Shown here: piece after piece, positions 9,413 through 17,619 of the stretch
Layout: every line of letters begins with the position of its first letter
Position numbering within the stretch: position 1 is the stretch's first letter
Source: MED660 sp002691025
Lineage (GTDB): Bacteria; Myxococcota_A; UBA9160; UBA4427
Direction: 5' to 3'
DNA length: 64,000 bases
Assembly: GCA_002170485.2 (NCBI GenBank)
Contig: NHDZ02000031.1
Span: 1-64,000 of the forward strand
The notes under the pieces: model-generated
Databases searched by the model: none
Told to the model about the DNA's origin: nothing
The model's input: only the letters and a program-made list of their open reading frames with translations
Translations under genes and position numbers: made by a program

Positions 9413-10726
9413 ATGTGGGAAAGTCTGCGTACATTTTTCACCCTGCCGGTTACGGCCGACCCGGGTGAAGTCACCACCAAACTGGTCTGGTTGGTTCGCC
9501 TGCGCTGGGTCGCTCTGCTTGCTCAGCTCTTCTCCATTTTNCCCGGACTCCACTTCAANCTCATCCAACCCAGGNTGATTCCNGCTTTTCTCTGCGTCAT
9601 TGCAGCGTTGACGNTCTGGAATGCGTTTACATGGTTGTCGCTGCGTCGCGGGTGGACTCCCTTCCCCGCACCCATCCTGGTCCAGCTCTGTGCTGATATC
9701 GCTGTTCTCTCNACCCTNCTGGCNCTTTCCGGCGGAGCCTGGAACCCTCTCGTGCCGATTCTGTTCGTTCACTCCGTGCTGGGCGCCCTGCTCTTGCCGT
9801 GGGGTCGGGGCCTTCTCTTCTTCGGACTCCTGCTTCTGTGCGTCATCGGAATTCAGCTCTATGCGCAGATTCCACCCGGACTCCAGGGCGAACTCGTCCC
9901 CGCACCCATTCTCTTTCCGGCTCAATTCCTGGTGGCGCTCTCCTTCTGGATTCTCACAGCCTGGCTCTCGAATACGCTGACCACCTTCCGCAGTCACCTC
10001 TACGACGCGCAAGTTCGCAAAACGCGCATCGATCGCTTGCGGGCGGTGGGAGCCCTGGCGGCGGGACTCAGCCATGAATTCGCCACACCGCTGAACACGG
10101 CACAGCTGAGACTTTCCCGCCTTGCGAGAAAGGCGGAGTTGGCGGACAGCGAGGATCTGCAAACGGCTCGCGAAGAATTGGATCGCTGTGCCGAAGTCCT
10201 GCACCACATGGCTGGATCGCAACTCCAACCAGACCGGCTCTCCCTGGAAAGTACCGACCTTGCACGACTGGCCTCGCGGGTCTGTCACAGCATGGAGAAC
10301 GAGAATCCCGAAGTTCCGATCCGATTCCGATCCGTCGGTCGCTCACCCTACCGCGTGCTGGTTCCCTCGGTCGCTTTTTCCCAAGGACTCATGAATCTGC
10401 TCGACAATGCGATTCAGTCCAGCAATGGAGAAGCCCCCATCGATGTCACCCTCACCGGCAGCCTGACTCATGTCGATCTTTCCGTTTCCGATCGAGGGGC
10501 GGGCTGGCCCGCCATCGTCAAGAATCACCAAGGCGAACCTTTTGTCACAACCAAAGAGCACGGAGTGGGTCTCGGGCTCTACTTCGTCCATAGCCTCACA
10601 GAAGCAATCGGCGCAGAACTCCACCTCGAAGACCGGGAGTCTGGCGGCGCGACAGCCCGCATCTCTTTTCCTCGAACCGGAATCGCAGACATGACGCAAG
10701 AAGAAAACTACGTCGCATCCTCCTAG
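9413..10726 (+). CDS. regB: RegB/PrrB-type redox-sensing histidine kinase
   Basis: The ATG at 9413 gives 437 residues. About six hydrophobic helices fill residues 25-190. Between them lies GGAWNPL (107-113), which matches the RegB quinone-binding heptapeptide GGxxNPF except for the last residue. The H box is LSHEFATPLN with His221. Cys259 lies 38 residues after it in an ELDRCAEVL segment, matching the RegB redox-active Cys. The N box (NLLDNAIQSS), DRGAGWP and GVGLGL complete the kinase. RegB signals reduced quinone or oxygen limitation to RegA, whose gene follows after 46 nt. Some membrane codons contain N. Confidence 0.9.
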   Translation: MWESLRTFFTLPVTADPGEVTTKLVWLVRLRWVALLAQLFSIXPGLHFXLIQPRXIXAFLCVIAALTXWNAFTWLSLRRGWTPFPAPILVQLCADIAVLXTXLXLSGGAWNPLVPILFVHSVLGALLLPWGRGLLFFGLLLLCVIGIQLYAQIPPGLQGELVPAPILFPAQFLVALSFWILTAWLSNTLTTFRSHLYDAQVRKTRIDRLRAVGALAAGLSHEFATPLNTAQLRLSRLARKAELADSEDLQTAREELDRCAEVLHHMAGSQLQPDRLSLESTDLARLASRVCHSMENENPEVPIRFRSVGRSPYRVLVPSVAFSQGLMNLLDNAIQSSNGEAPIDVTLTGSLTHVDLSVSDRGAGWPAIVKNHQGEPFVTTKEHGVGLGLYFVHSLTEAIGAELHLEDRESGGATARISFPRTGIADMTQEENYVASS

Positions 10727-10772
10727 AAGCGACAATCGGCTACCTTGTCGAGCCGGGACAGGAGATCCCCCC

Positions 10773-11327
10773 ATGACAGATTCCGAAAGCGAAATCACCG
10801 AGCCGAAGCGAACCCTTCTGATTGTCGAAGATGACGAACGCTTTGCGCGAACGCTGGCTGATGAATTCCGGGATCGTGGCTATGAAGTCGAATTCCTGGA
10901 CACACTACAGGCTGTCCGGGACATCCCTGTACTGGACCATCGGTACGCCATCGTCGACCTTCGAATCAGGCAGGACAGCGGTCTCGATGTCATCACCGCC
11001 ATCAAGGAACGCTCGCCGGAAACCTCCATCGTGGTCCTGACGGGATATGGAAGCATCGCCACCGCGGTAAGAGCCACGAAACTCGGAGCCACCGGGTATC
11101 TGACCAAGCCGGTCGACGCCGATCAACTGGAACGAGTCCTTCTCGGAGAGCAGGACGATCAGGACATTCCGATCCCGGACGAATTCCAGAGTCTCTACCG
11201 GCATGAGCGGGAGTATCTTGAATTCGTCCTGGCTGAATGCGATGGCAACATCAGTCAGGCCGCTCGCAGGCTCGGACTGCACCGCCAGAGCCTGCAGCGG
11301 AAACTCAGGAAATATACGCCCAACTGA
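10773..11327 (+). CDS. regA: RegA/PrrA/ActR-type response regulator
   Basis: The 184-residue regulator has a receiver domain with acidic pair Asp20/Asp21, phospho-acceptor Asp62 (IVDLR), Thr90 and Lys112 (TKPVDADQ). A linker leads to a C-terminal Fis-type helix-turn-helix (about 148-182, ISQAARRLGLHRQSLQRKL), the usual RegA layout. GGAG precedes the ATG. Known homologues switch respiratory, photosynthetic or fixation genes with redox state. Pairing with the adjacent regB is strongly supported; the target genes here are unknown, though the two flanking SDR genes are candidates. Confidence 0.92.
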   Translation: MTDSESEITEPKRTLLIVEDDERFARTLADEFRDRGYEVEFLDTLQAVRDIPVLDHRYAIVDLRIRQDSGLDVITAIKERSPETSIVVLTGYGSIATAVRATKLGATGYLTKPVDADQLERVLLGEQDDQDIPIPDEFQSLYRHEREYLEFVLAECDGNISQAARRLGLHRQSLQRKLRKYTPN

Positions 11328-11371
11328 ACGGCCGGAAGACCCACGCGATCCAGGGCCAAAAGGAGAAATCA

Positions 11372-12121
11372 ATGCAGCGGTTTGAAGACAAGGTGGTTCT
11401 CGTCACTGGCGCCGCGAACGGTATTGGACAAGCCACAGCCGAAAGAATGGCCGCCGAGGGGGCTCAAGTGGTGTGTACCGATGTCGAAACAGAAGCCGTG
11501 GAAGCCACAGCCAAGAAAATCGAAGCCGCCGGGGGTCGCGCGCTCGCCAGGACATCGGATATCAGCAACCCGGATTCCGTAAAGGAGGTGATCGACGATA
11601 CACTCAAGGAGTTCGGCCAACTGGACAGTCTCTGCAACATCGCGGGCATCGTCCACTACGACAACACACACGAACTGGAACTCGCTCGCTGGACGCGAAT
11701 TCTGGAAGTCAATCTGACGGGCACCTTCCTCATGTGCCAGACCGCCTTGCCCCACCTGCTGGAAGCCCAGGGCAATATTGTCAACGTCGCCTCCACGGCC
11801 GGGCTCTCCGGCCATCCGTGGATGGCCGCGTATGCCTCCTCCAAAGGCGGAGTGCTGGCACTCACGCGAACCCTGGCCGTGGAATATGCCCGAAAAGGCC
11901 TACGTGCCAACGCGGTCTGTCCCGGTTCGATCAAGACAGCCATGCATGATCAGTTCTCATTGCCTGAAGGCGGAAACATGAAATTACTTGAACGAATCAT
12001 GCCACTCGACAAATTCCGTGGGCCCGAGCAGGCCGCTTCCCTGGTCGCATTCCTGGCATCAAGCGACGCAGCCCACATCAATGGGGAAGAAGTGCGAGTC
12101 GACGGTGGCACCCTGGCCTGA
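11372..12121 (+). CDS. Short-chain dehydrogenase/reductase
   Basis: The ATG at 11372 (AAGGAG 7 nt upstream) gives 249 residues. Cofactor loop TGAANGIG is at 12-19, an NIAG motif at 89-92, and the catalytic set is Ser141, Tyr154 and Lys158 (YASSK). Asp37 after the second strand (VCTDVE) suggests NAD(H) preference. The C-terminus (INGEEVRVDGGTLA) is normal. It lies 44 nt after regA on the same strand and may share its transcript. The substrate is unknown; cyclohexanol, steroid or 3-oxoacyl type SDRs all look alike at this level. Confidence 0.85.
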   Translation: MQRFEDKVVLVTGAANGIGQATAERMAAEGAQVVCTDVETEAVEATAKKIEAAGGRALARTSDISNPDSVKEVIDDTLKEFGQLDSLCNIAGIVHYDNTHELELARWTRILEVNLTGTFLMCQTALPHLLEAQGNIVNVASTAGLSGHPWMAAYASSKGGVLALTRTLAVEYARKGLRANAVCPGSIKTAMHDQFSLPEGGNMKLLERIMPLDKFRGPEQAASLVAFLASSDAAHINGEEVRVDGGTLA

Positions 12122-12169
12122 TGTCATCCGGGAAGACCTGATTTCGCTTCTGTGCGAACTCAAAGCTCA

Positions 12170-13318
12170 TCAGACTTCGTAGATCAGATAGCCCTTGTCA
12201 TCCCGGTGGCTTCCCATTTCGCCAAGCAAACGTAAATGCTCCACGTGAGCATACGTTTCGCTTTCCGCCATGGCGCCCCAACTCCGCTCGCGAAAGAGTT
12301 TCTTCATGATGTCGTTCACCGAAGCTGGACCCAGCTCACGACCGATTTCCTTCACGCGGATCAACCGTTCATCGTGATGCTCCCGAATGGCACCGCATCG
12401 CGCAGCCAGGTCATCGAAAGGATGCCCGTGCGCGGGCAGGATCTGGCTGACATGCTTGAGCTCCGCCGCTGTCACCAATGAATCGAAAAAAGCCTGAAGG
12501 GGATCTGCATTCGAGGAGAGACCGGATATGTGGGGGGTGATGCTGGGAAGGACATGATCGCCGGCCAGGAACACTTCGTTCTCCGGGTCGTGCAGACAGA
12601 TATGATCTTCCGTATGACCGGGTGTATGAACGATGAAGAATTCCCGTTTCCCAAGGCGGATCACATCGCCCCCGGCTTTGGGGTGCGTAATGGTCGGCAT
12701 GGACATGAACGAACGACCCATCATCTTGAGGAGAGCCATCCTTGCTCTCATCTTGAAAGGGGGCCGTGGCGGATTGCCTCCCCAAGGCGTCGGCCCTCTT
12801 TTCAGCGACCTTACCGGCGTGAAAGGCTTGTGTGCATGGGCTCGGGCCGAATCTTCAGGGACTCGCAAACCCGACTCCGCATCTTCATGAGCATGGAGGT
12901 CATCGACAGCGACCTCGGGCTTGGGCGGAGCCACGGCTCCGAGGTAGAAAGAGTGATGGGCGACCAGCTTTCCCTGCGATCGATCCAATACCCGGGATGC
13001 CCCGCCGAAGTGATCCGGGTGGGAGTGGGTGACCACCACCGTGTGACAATCCTCGACTCGCAGACCCGCCTGACCCAAGCGGTCTTCCAACGCTCGGAAG
13101 GAGTTCGCCGAGGGTAAGCCCGGATCTACCAGCGTCGCACCGTCCTCGTCGAGCAACGCATAGCAATTGACGTGGCCCAGACCGGGCATGGAGATCGGGA
13201 GTTGCATCCGCAACACATCGGGAGCCACTTCCGTCACTTCCGTCGCCGCATCTTCCTGCTCTTGCCTGCGTTTCCTCTTTCCGGGCTGCGGCCCTTCGGG
13301 CGGATTCGTTTTTTCCAT
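12170..13318 (-). CDS. Metallo-beta-lactamase-fold hydrolase
   Basis: The protein has 382 residues. The metal-binding signature HSHPDHFGG lies at 98-106 (His98, His100, Asp102, His103). Further ligands are HTPGHTEDH and the GDHVLP segment, with a C-terminal PAHGHPF. The last 70 residues form a winged-helix-like tail (ETYAHVEHLRLLGEMG), as in the LACTB2/glyoxalase II-like branch. The first 30 residues are a Lys/Arg/Gln-rich extension of unknown role. The enzyme probably hydrolyses a thioester or ester with two zinc ions. It converges on the upstream SDR gene. Confidence 0.85.
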   Translation of the reverse strand: MEKTNPPEGPQPGKRKRRQEQEDAATEVTEVAPDVLRMQLPISMPGLGHVNCYALLDEDGATLVDPGLPSANSFRALEDRLGQAGLRVEDCHTVVVTHSHPDHFGGASRVLDRSQGKLVAHHSFYLGAVAPPKPEVAVDDLHAHEDAESGLRVPEDSARAHAHKPFTPVRSLKRGPTPWGGNPPRPPFKMRARMALLKMMGRSFMSMPTITHPKAGGDVIRLGKREFFIVHTPGHTEDHICLHDPENEVFLAGDHVLPSITPHISGLSSNADPLQAFFDSLVTAAELKHVSQILPAHGHPFDDLAARCGAIREHHDERLIRVKEIGRELGPASVNDIMKKLFRERSWGAMAESETYAHVEHLRLLGEMGSHRDDKGYLIYEV

Positions 13319-13357
13319 TTAGGAAGCCTAACGGAATTCAGCTCGGAAGTCCGGCGC

Positions 13358-14050
13358 TCAAAGCCCCTCCCAGTCGGCGACGGCGGAAAGGCCCGCCGAG
13401 TCACGGACTCGCATCCGACCACGAGAAAGCTCCACCAAGCCCTGCTCTTCCCAGGATCGAAGCTGCTTGTTGACACTCTCTCGGGTAGTTCCCAGCATAT
13501 CGGCCAGGTCCTGCTGCGCGAAACGCACTTCATTCAACAGCCCGGTTCGTTCGCCTCTCTCATCCCGCCCCGCGAGCACCAGCAATGTCCTGGCCATGCG
13601 ACTGGCCAGAGGAAGGAAGAAGGCGTCCTCCGCATAACTACTGAGACGCCTCACACGTCTGGCCAATACAGTGGCAAAACCGATTGCGGCTCGCGGATGA
13701 TCTTCAAGAAATGGAAGTAGATCGCGGCGATCCAGACAAAGAAGTTCCGACTTTTCCAAGGCCACCACCGTGGCCGAGCGGGGTTCGGAGTCAACCACCG
13801 CAATTTCACCAATGACGTCGCCCGGTCCCATGACGGCAAAAACCAGTTCTTTTCCGTCTCGACCCGGCGCCATGGCTTTGAGCCGGCCTGAAAGTACGCC
13901 GTAAAGCTGGTTTCCAGTATCCCCCTTCTGGAAAAGGGTTTCCTTGGTGATGAGGCGTCTGGAAGTCGTGAGTTCCAGGAGGAGAGCGATCTCCTCAGCG
14001 TTGAGATCCTGGAAAAGGCCGATTCCGGCAAGCAGTTCTCTCGAGTCCAT
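13358..14050 (-). CDS. Crp/Fnr-family transcription regulator
   Basis: This 230-residue regulator has an N-terminal cyclic-nucleotide-binding beta roll (about 10-125, with GEIAVVDSEPRSATV in the phosphate-binding position), a dimerisation helix, and a C-terminal Crp winged helix (about 175-215, QQDLADMLGTTRESVNKQL). There is no Cys cluster of the FNR [4Fe-4S] type, so direct oxygen sensing is unlikely. The recognition helix lacks the E. coli CRP RExxxR pattern. The stop lies 39 nt from the metallo-hydrolase start on the same strand, so it may regulate or share a transcript with that gene. Confidence 0.88.
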   Translation of the reverse strand: MDSRELLAGIGLFQDLNAEEIALLLELTTSRRLITKETLFQKGDTGNQLYGVLSGRLKAMAPGRDGKELVFAVMGPGDVIGEIAVVDSEPRSATVVALEKSELLCLDRRDLLPFLEDHPRAAIGFATVLARRVRRLSSYAEDAFFLPLASRMARTLLVLAGRDERGERTGLLNEVRFAQQDLADMLGTTRESVNKQLRSWEEQGLVELSRGRMRVRDSAGLSAVADWEGL

Positions 14051-14100
14051 GTCCTGACAGTAGCCTTTCTCGAACCCTTGCCATGAAAACAGGATCCCGA

Positions 14101-14838
14101 CTAGCTCGAATAGGAATCCCGTGCGTCCTGAAGGGATTCCAGACTTCCGATATCGAACCAGCGGCCGGAAAGAGGGCGGGCCACGACGCGACGCTGCGAA
14201 ACAAGCCAGGCAATGAAATGGCCCGGGGCATCCGGGTTTCCGCCTGCGCCAAGATAGTCCTGCAAGAGCGAACTGCTCTCCGCGGTGAGGAAATACACCG
14301 CCATGGCCGACAGGGGAGAACTCGGGTCAGGCGGCTTCTCTTGAAAAAAACGCACACACCCTTTTTCGTCTAGTTCGACCTCATTGTAGGGACTGGGCCC
14401 CCCATCAAGCTCGACTCGACGCGTGATCAGAAGAGGCGAGCCTTCATCCTGAAACGCCCTGTAGTAGGGAGAAAGCTCGAAGTCCAACAGGTTGTCGCCG
14501 GCCACCACCAGTAGATCCTCTTCTCCGTTGGGAACCTGCTTCAAAGCGAAATCGAGATCGCCCAGCGCTCCCAATCTCTCTTCGACCTCATTGGCTCCGT
14601 CGTCGAGAATGCGTACCGGTACGGGACACGAAAGAGTGGAGCCCCAATCCTTCAATGCCTCCGCGAAGCGGTGATTGCCTACCACCACCACCTCACTCAG
14701 GTCAGGAACCCGTTCGATCCTGCCCAGAATGTGCGAGAGGATCGGGGAACCGCCCACCACAAGCAAAGGCTTCGCCACATCGCGAGTCAATGGATACATA
14801 CGCGTCGCAAATCCAGCCGCCAACACGTAAGCCTTCAT
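14101..14838 (-). CDS. Sugar-1-phosphate nucleotidyltransferase
   Basis: The protein has 245 residues. The N-terminal signature (AAGFATRMYPLT, Lys23 in AKPLL) is that of NTP_transferase enzymes such as RmlA/GalU. GDNLLDF carries the metal-binding Asp and EKPPDP the second motif. It lacks the C-terminal beta-helix of bifunctional members. The start overlaps the GHMP kinase stop by 4 nt, implying coupled synthesis. The kinase would make a sugar 1-phosphate and this enzyme would add the nucleotide. UTP, CTP or GTP preference cannot be deduced. Confidence 0.82.
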   Translation of the reverse strand: MKAYVLAAGFATRMYPLTRDVAKPLLVVGGSPILSHILGRIERVPDLSEVVVVGNHRFAEALKDWGSTLSCPVPVRILDDGANEVEERLGALGDLDFALKQVPNGEEDLLVVAGDNLLDFELSPYYRAFQDEGSPLLITRRVELDGGPSPYNEVELDEKGCVRFFQEKPPDPSSPLSAMAVYFLTAESSSLLQDYLGAGGNPDAPGHFIAWLVSQRRVVARPLSGRWFDIGSLESLQDARDSYSS

Positions 14839-15878
14839 ACGCTCTCCAGACCAGAGGGGACGTCCTTCCCTGAACGAAGAATACGGGGACGCAAGAATTG
14901 GTACCCCATCTCTCGATATCTTTTCTGGAGCGTATCGAAGTCCGAAACTCTACCAGGAGAACCCAGTACCGCTCCGCCCGATCCACAGAGTTTGGCACCC
15001 GCCCCGTACTCTCGCGCCACCTCCACCATTTCCCGATCCCGCTTACCGACATTGAATATCCGGGAACGCAAATCAAAATTCTGGTTCATCGCCTGACGAA
15101 AACCCTCGAAATCACCACTTTCAAGAAAACCCAGACCCCGGTCGACAAGATCACGGAACTCAGCGATGGCCGACATCACATCGGGATCGGCGCGCTCCCA
15201 ACGGCGCCTCAGGTCTCCATGTGCAACACCGGACGGCTGGCCACCACGTGGGTCCCAGACAAGAAACAACTCGGGTAGGAGGGCTTGATCCATGACTCGA
15301 TAGGAGGAGCAGTCCCCAGGCTCAGCGAGATCCATGACCACCATGGCTTCCCTTGCCTGAACGACCCGATCCATGGGACCCGCCGCGATTCCCAACTCCA
15401 GGGTCTCCGCCGAAAGGGCCAACTCAGCCAGGGTCTCCGGGGCTGGTTCCAAGGAAAACCATTGGCACAGGGCGCGAAGAACCGAAATCACGATGGCGCT
15501 TGAACCCGCCAGACCAACCTGCCGAGGGATATCCGTCTCGAAGTGGATCGAGAAGCGAAAACAAGGATCCTCCGGCCCTCTTGCAGCGATCTCGGGAAAC
15601 GCCTTGAGGAAAGAGCGCCACGCAGCCTCCAGAAGGACTCTACCGTCCCCCGAATCCGCAAGAGGAGACTCGCTCGCCAGAGTCAGCAAAGACTGTCTGA
15701 CTCGTTCCTGTGACAAGGACCCCGGCGCCGAATTGGACCCATCTGGCTCCAGGCACGCTTGAGCACGGAAATCAAACAGGGGAATCGCAATCGCCTTGCC
15801 CCCATACCCATCCGACGGATTGCCAAGAAGGCCGGCACGGGCATAGGTGGTCCCCATCGCACGCTTCATGTCGGCCAA
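14835..15878 (-). CDS. GHMP-family sugar kinase (glucuronokinase-like)
   Basis: TTG at 15878 is the preferred start since AAGGAG lies 5 nt upstream; ATG codons follow at 15869 and 15857. The protein has 347 residues. Motif 1 is ARAGLLGNPSDGYGG (13-27), closely resembling plant glucuronokinase ARxGLLGNPSD. Motif 2 is RQVGLAGSSA (119-128) and motif 3 GAKLCGSGGAV near residue 300. GHMP kinases phosphorylate anomeric hydroxyls of sugars or mevalonate-type alcohols. Together with the overlapping nucleotidyltransferase this is a salvage-type activation pair. Uronic acid, galactose or heptose substrates are all possible. Confidence 0.82.
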   Translation of the reverse strand: MADMKRAMGTTYARAGLLGNPSDGYGGKAIAIPLFDFRAQACLEPDGSNSAPGSLSQERVRQSLLTLASESPLADSGDGRVLLEAAWRSFLKAFPEIAARGPEDPCFRFSIHFETDIPRQVGLAGSSAIVISVLRALCQWFSLEPAPETLAELALSAETLELGIAAGPMDRVVQAREAMVVMDLAEPGDCSSYRVMDQALLPELFLVWDPRGGQPSGVAHGDLRRRWERADPDVMSAIAEFRDLVDRGLGFLESGDFEGFRQAMNQNFDLRSRIFNVGKRDREMVEVAREYGAGAKLCGSGGAVLGSPGRVSDFDTLQKRYREMGYQFLRPRILRSGKDVPSGLESV

Positions 15879-16170
15879 TCAATCTCCTTGGAATCTTCCT
15901 GCCTCATACCATACCGTGCCGAAAAACCACTGCGGAATATCGGAAAACCGGTCTCGGATCGCTTGCCGGGAAAAAGCCTCAGCGTACTATATGGCTCTCT
16001 CGGGAGACTTTTGGGTGTGGTATTCCAGCCGGAGCGGAACCCATCCATGGTTGGCAGAGTCCACAATCACATTCAATCCGACATCCCACCTACATACCCA
16101 GATCGGTCTAGAATCATCGTCAAAGCAGCCTCTTCGGGCGTATACTGAAGCCAATGAATAGGATGGAACC

Positions 16171-17553
16171 ATGAACCGCCTCTACGACGCGCTTCCAGTC
16201 CTGGCTCAGAATCTCGCCTGTACGTGGGAAGGATATCGACGCGGGCGAGCCCGCTACACGAAACACTTTCATCGAACGCTCAGAAACTGGACCGAAAGTC
16301 TTCACGCACCGATCGAACAGTTGCACGAGATCCAATGGACACGTTTGCAGCACCTGATCGAGGTCGCGAGAACGAGCGTACCCTACTACCAGGATCTGGC
16401 TCCGGTCTCTAAGGCAACCGACCCTATCCAGGCCATCCGGCAGACCCTCGATACGATCCAACCCCTGGAAAAGATGACCTACCGGAATGCAGCCGAGCAG
16501 TTCGTCTCAAGCCATATTCCCCGATCCAGACTCCAGAAGAACTTCACGGGCGGAACCACGGGGACGGCTCTCCCCATCTTCTACACAGCCGAGTCGCTCG
16601 CCGAGGAGTACGCCACCGTCTGGCGGCTCAGGATGGAGCAGCAATGTCGGATTCTGGACTCCAACCTGACTTTCAATGGTCAATCCGTCGTCCCCTTCTC
16701 GCAAAGCGATGCACCCTTCTGGCGCCACAATGCCTACGGGCGCCAGACTCTTTTCTCCGTCTATCACATGACTCCGCGGAATCTGGAGCGCTACATCGAA
16801 GCCATTACCCGAAGTCGCGCCAAATATGTCCAGGGGTACCCTTCCGCTCTCCACCTTGTAGCCCGTGCCATGATCGAAGCGGGTAGGACCCTTCCGAAAG
16901 GATCACTCAAAGCGGTGTTCACTTCGTCTGAATCCCTGCTGGCTTTCCAACGCGAAACCATCGAAAAGGCCTTCGGAACCCGGGTCTGGGACCGATACGG
17001 ATCGGGTGAATTTTCTGTATCGATGACAGAGTGCGAACTCGGAAACCTTCATGTCGATATGGAGTTCTGCATCGTCGAAGTGGAAATCGAAGAGGAAACT
17101 GAACTCTTCGAGAGAGGCTCCTTCATGGTCACGGGGTTGAGCAATTCAGCGACTCCTCTTCTCCGTTACCGAATCGGCGATTCGGGAACGCGCCTGAAGA
17201 AGCCCTGCCCCTGCGGAAGGGCCGGTGATGTATTCCTCGACGTCGATGGGAGAAATGAGGACTTCATCATGACCCCCGATGGGCGCCTTATCGGACGACT
17301 CGATCACATCTTCAAGAAACAGGTCGACATCCTGGAAGCCCAGATCCGACAGGACAGCAAGGAAGCCGTCGAAATCCTCATCGTCCCTGACGAGGGCTAC
17401 AACGAAACTTCTGAAGCCAATGTCACAAAAGAAGTAAGAAGGCGCCTCGGAAATGAAATCCATGTGGACATCCGAACCGTCGAATTGATCCCGCGAGAAA
17501 GAAACGGAAAGTTCAGAGCTGTCAAATCGACCGTGGGTCGAATGGAAACCTGA
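16171..17553 (+). CDS. CapK/PaaK-like AMP-forming adenylating enzyme
   Basis: The protein has 460 residues. The ATP-binding loop is FTGGTTGTALP (about 126-136), and ERYGSGEF-like sequence (DRYGSGEF) provides the adenine region. YRIGDSG and a DVDGRNEDFI segment mark the hinge to the small C-terminal domain. The set matches the CapK branch of phenylacetate-CoA ligase-like proteins. They are frequent in capsule and exopolysaccharide clusters, where the acyl or aryl substrate is usually unknown. It lies 66 nt before an asparagine synthase on the same strand. The Cys pair KPCPCGRAG resembles the CxC in other CapK proteins. Confidence 0.82.
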   Translation: MNRLYDALPVLAQNLACTWEGYRRGRARYTKHFHRTLRNWTESLHAPIEQLHEIQWTRLQHLIEVARTSVPYYQDLAPVSKATDPIQAIRQTLDTIQPLEKMTYRNAAEQFVSSHIPRSRLQKNFTGGTTGTALPIFYTAESLAEEYATVWRLRMEQQCRILDSNLTFNGQSVVPFSQSDAPFWRHNAYGRQTLFSVYHMTPRNLERYIEAITRSRAKYVQGYPSALHLVARAMIEAGRTLPKGSLKAVFTSSESLLAFQRETIEKAFGTRVWDRYGSGEFSVSMTECELGNLHVDMEFCIVEVEIEEETELFERGSFMVTGLSNSATPLLRYRIGDSGTRLKKPCPCGRAGDVFLDVDGRNEDFIMTPDGRLIGRLDHIFKKQVDILEAQIRQDSKEAVEILIVPDEGYNETSEANVTKEVRRRLGNEIHVDIRTVELIPRERNGKFRAVKSTVGRMET

Positions 17554-17619
17554 TCACTACATTCTTTGAAAGAAGGTTGATCGACTGATAAGATAGACAG
17601 TCGACACGGAGCCCCAACC

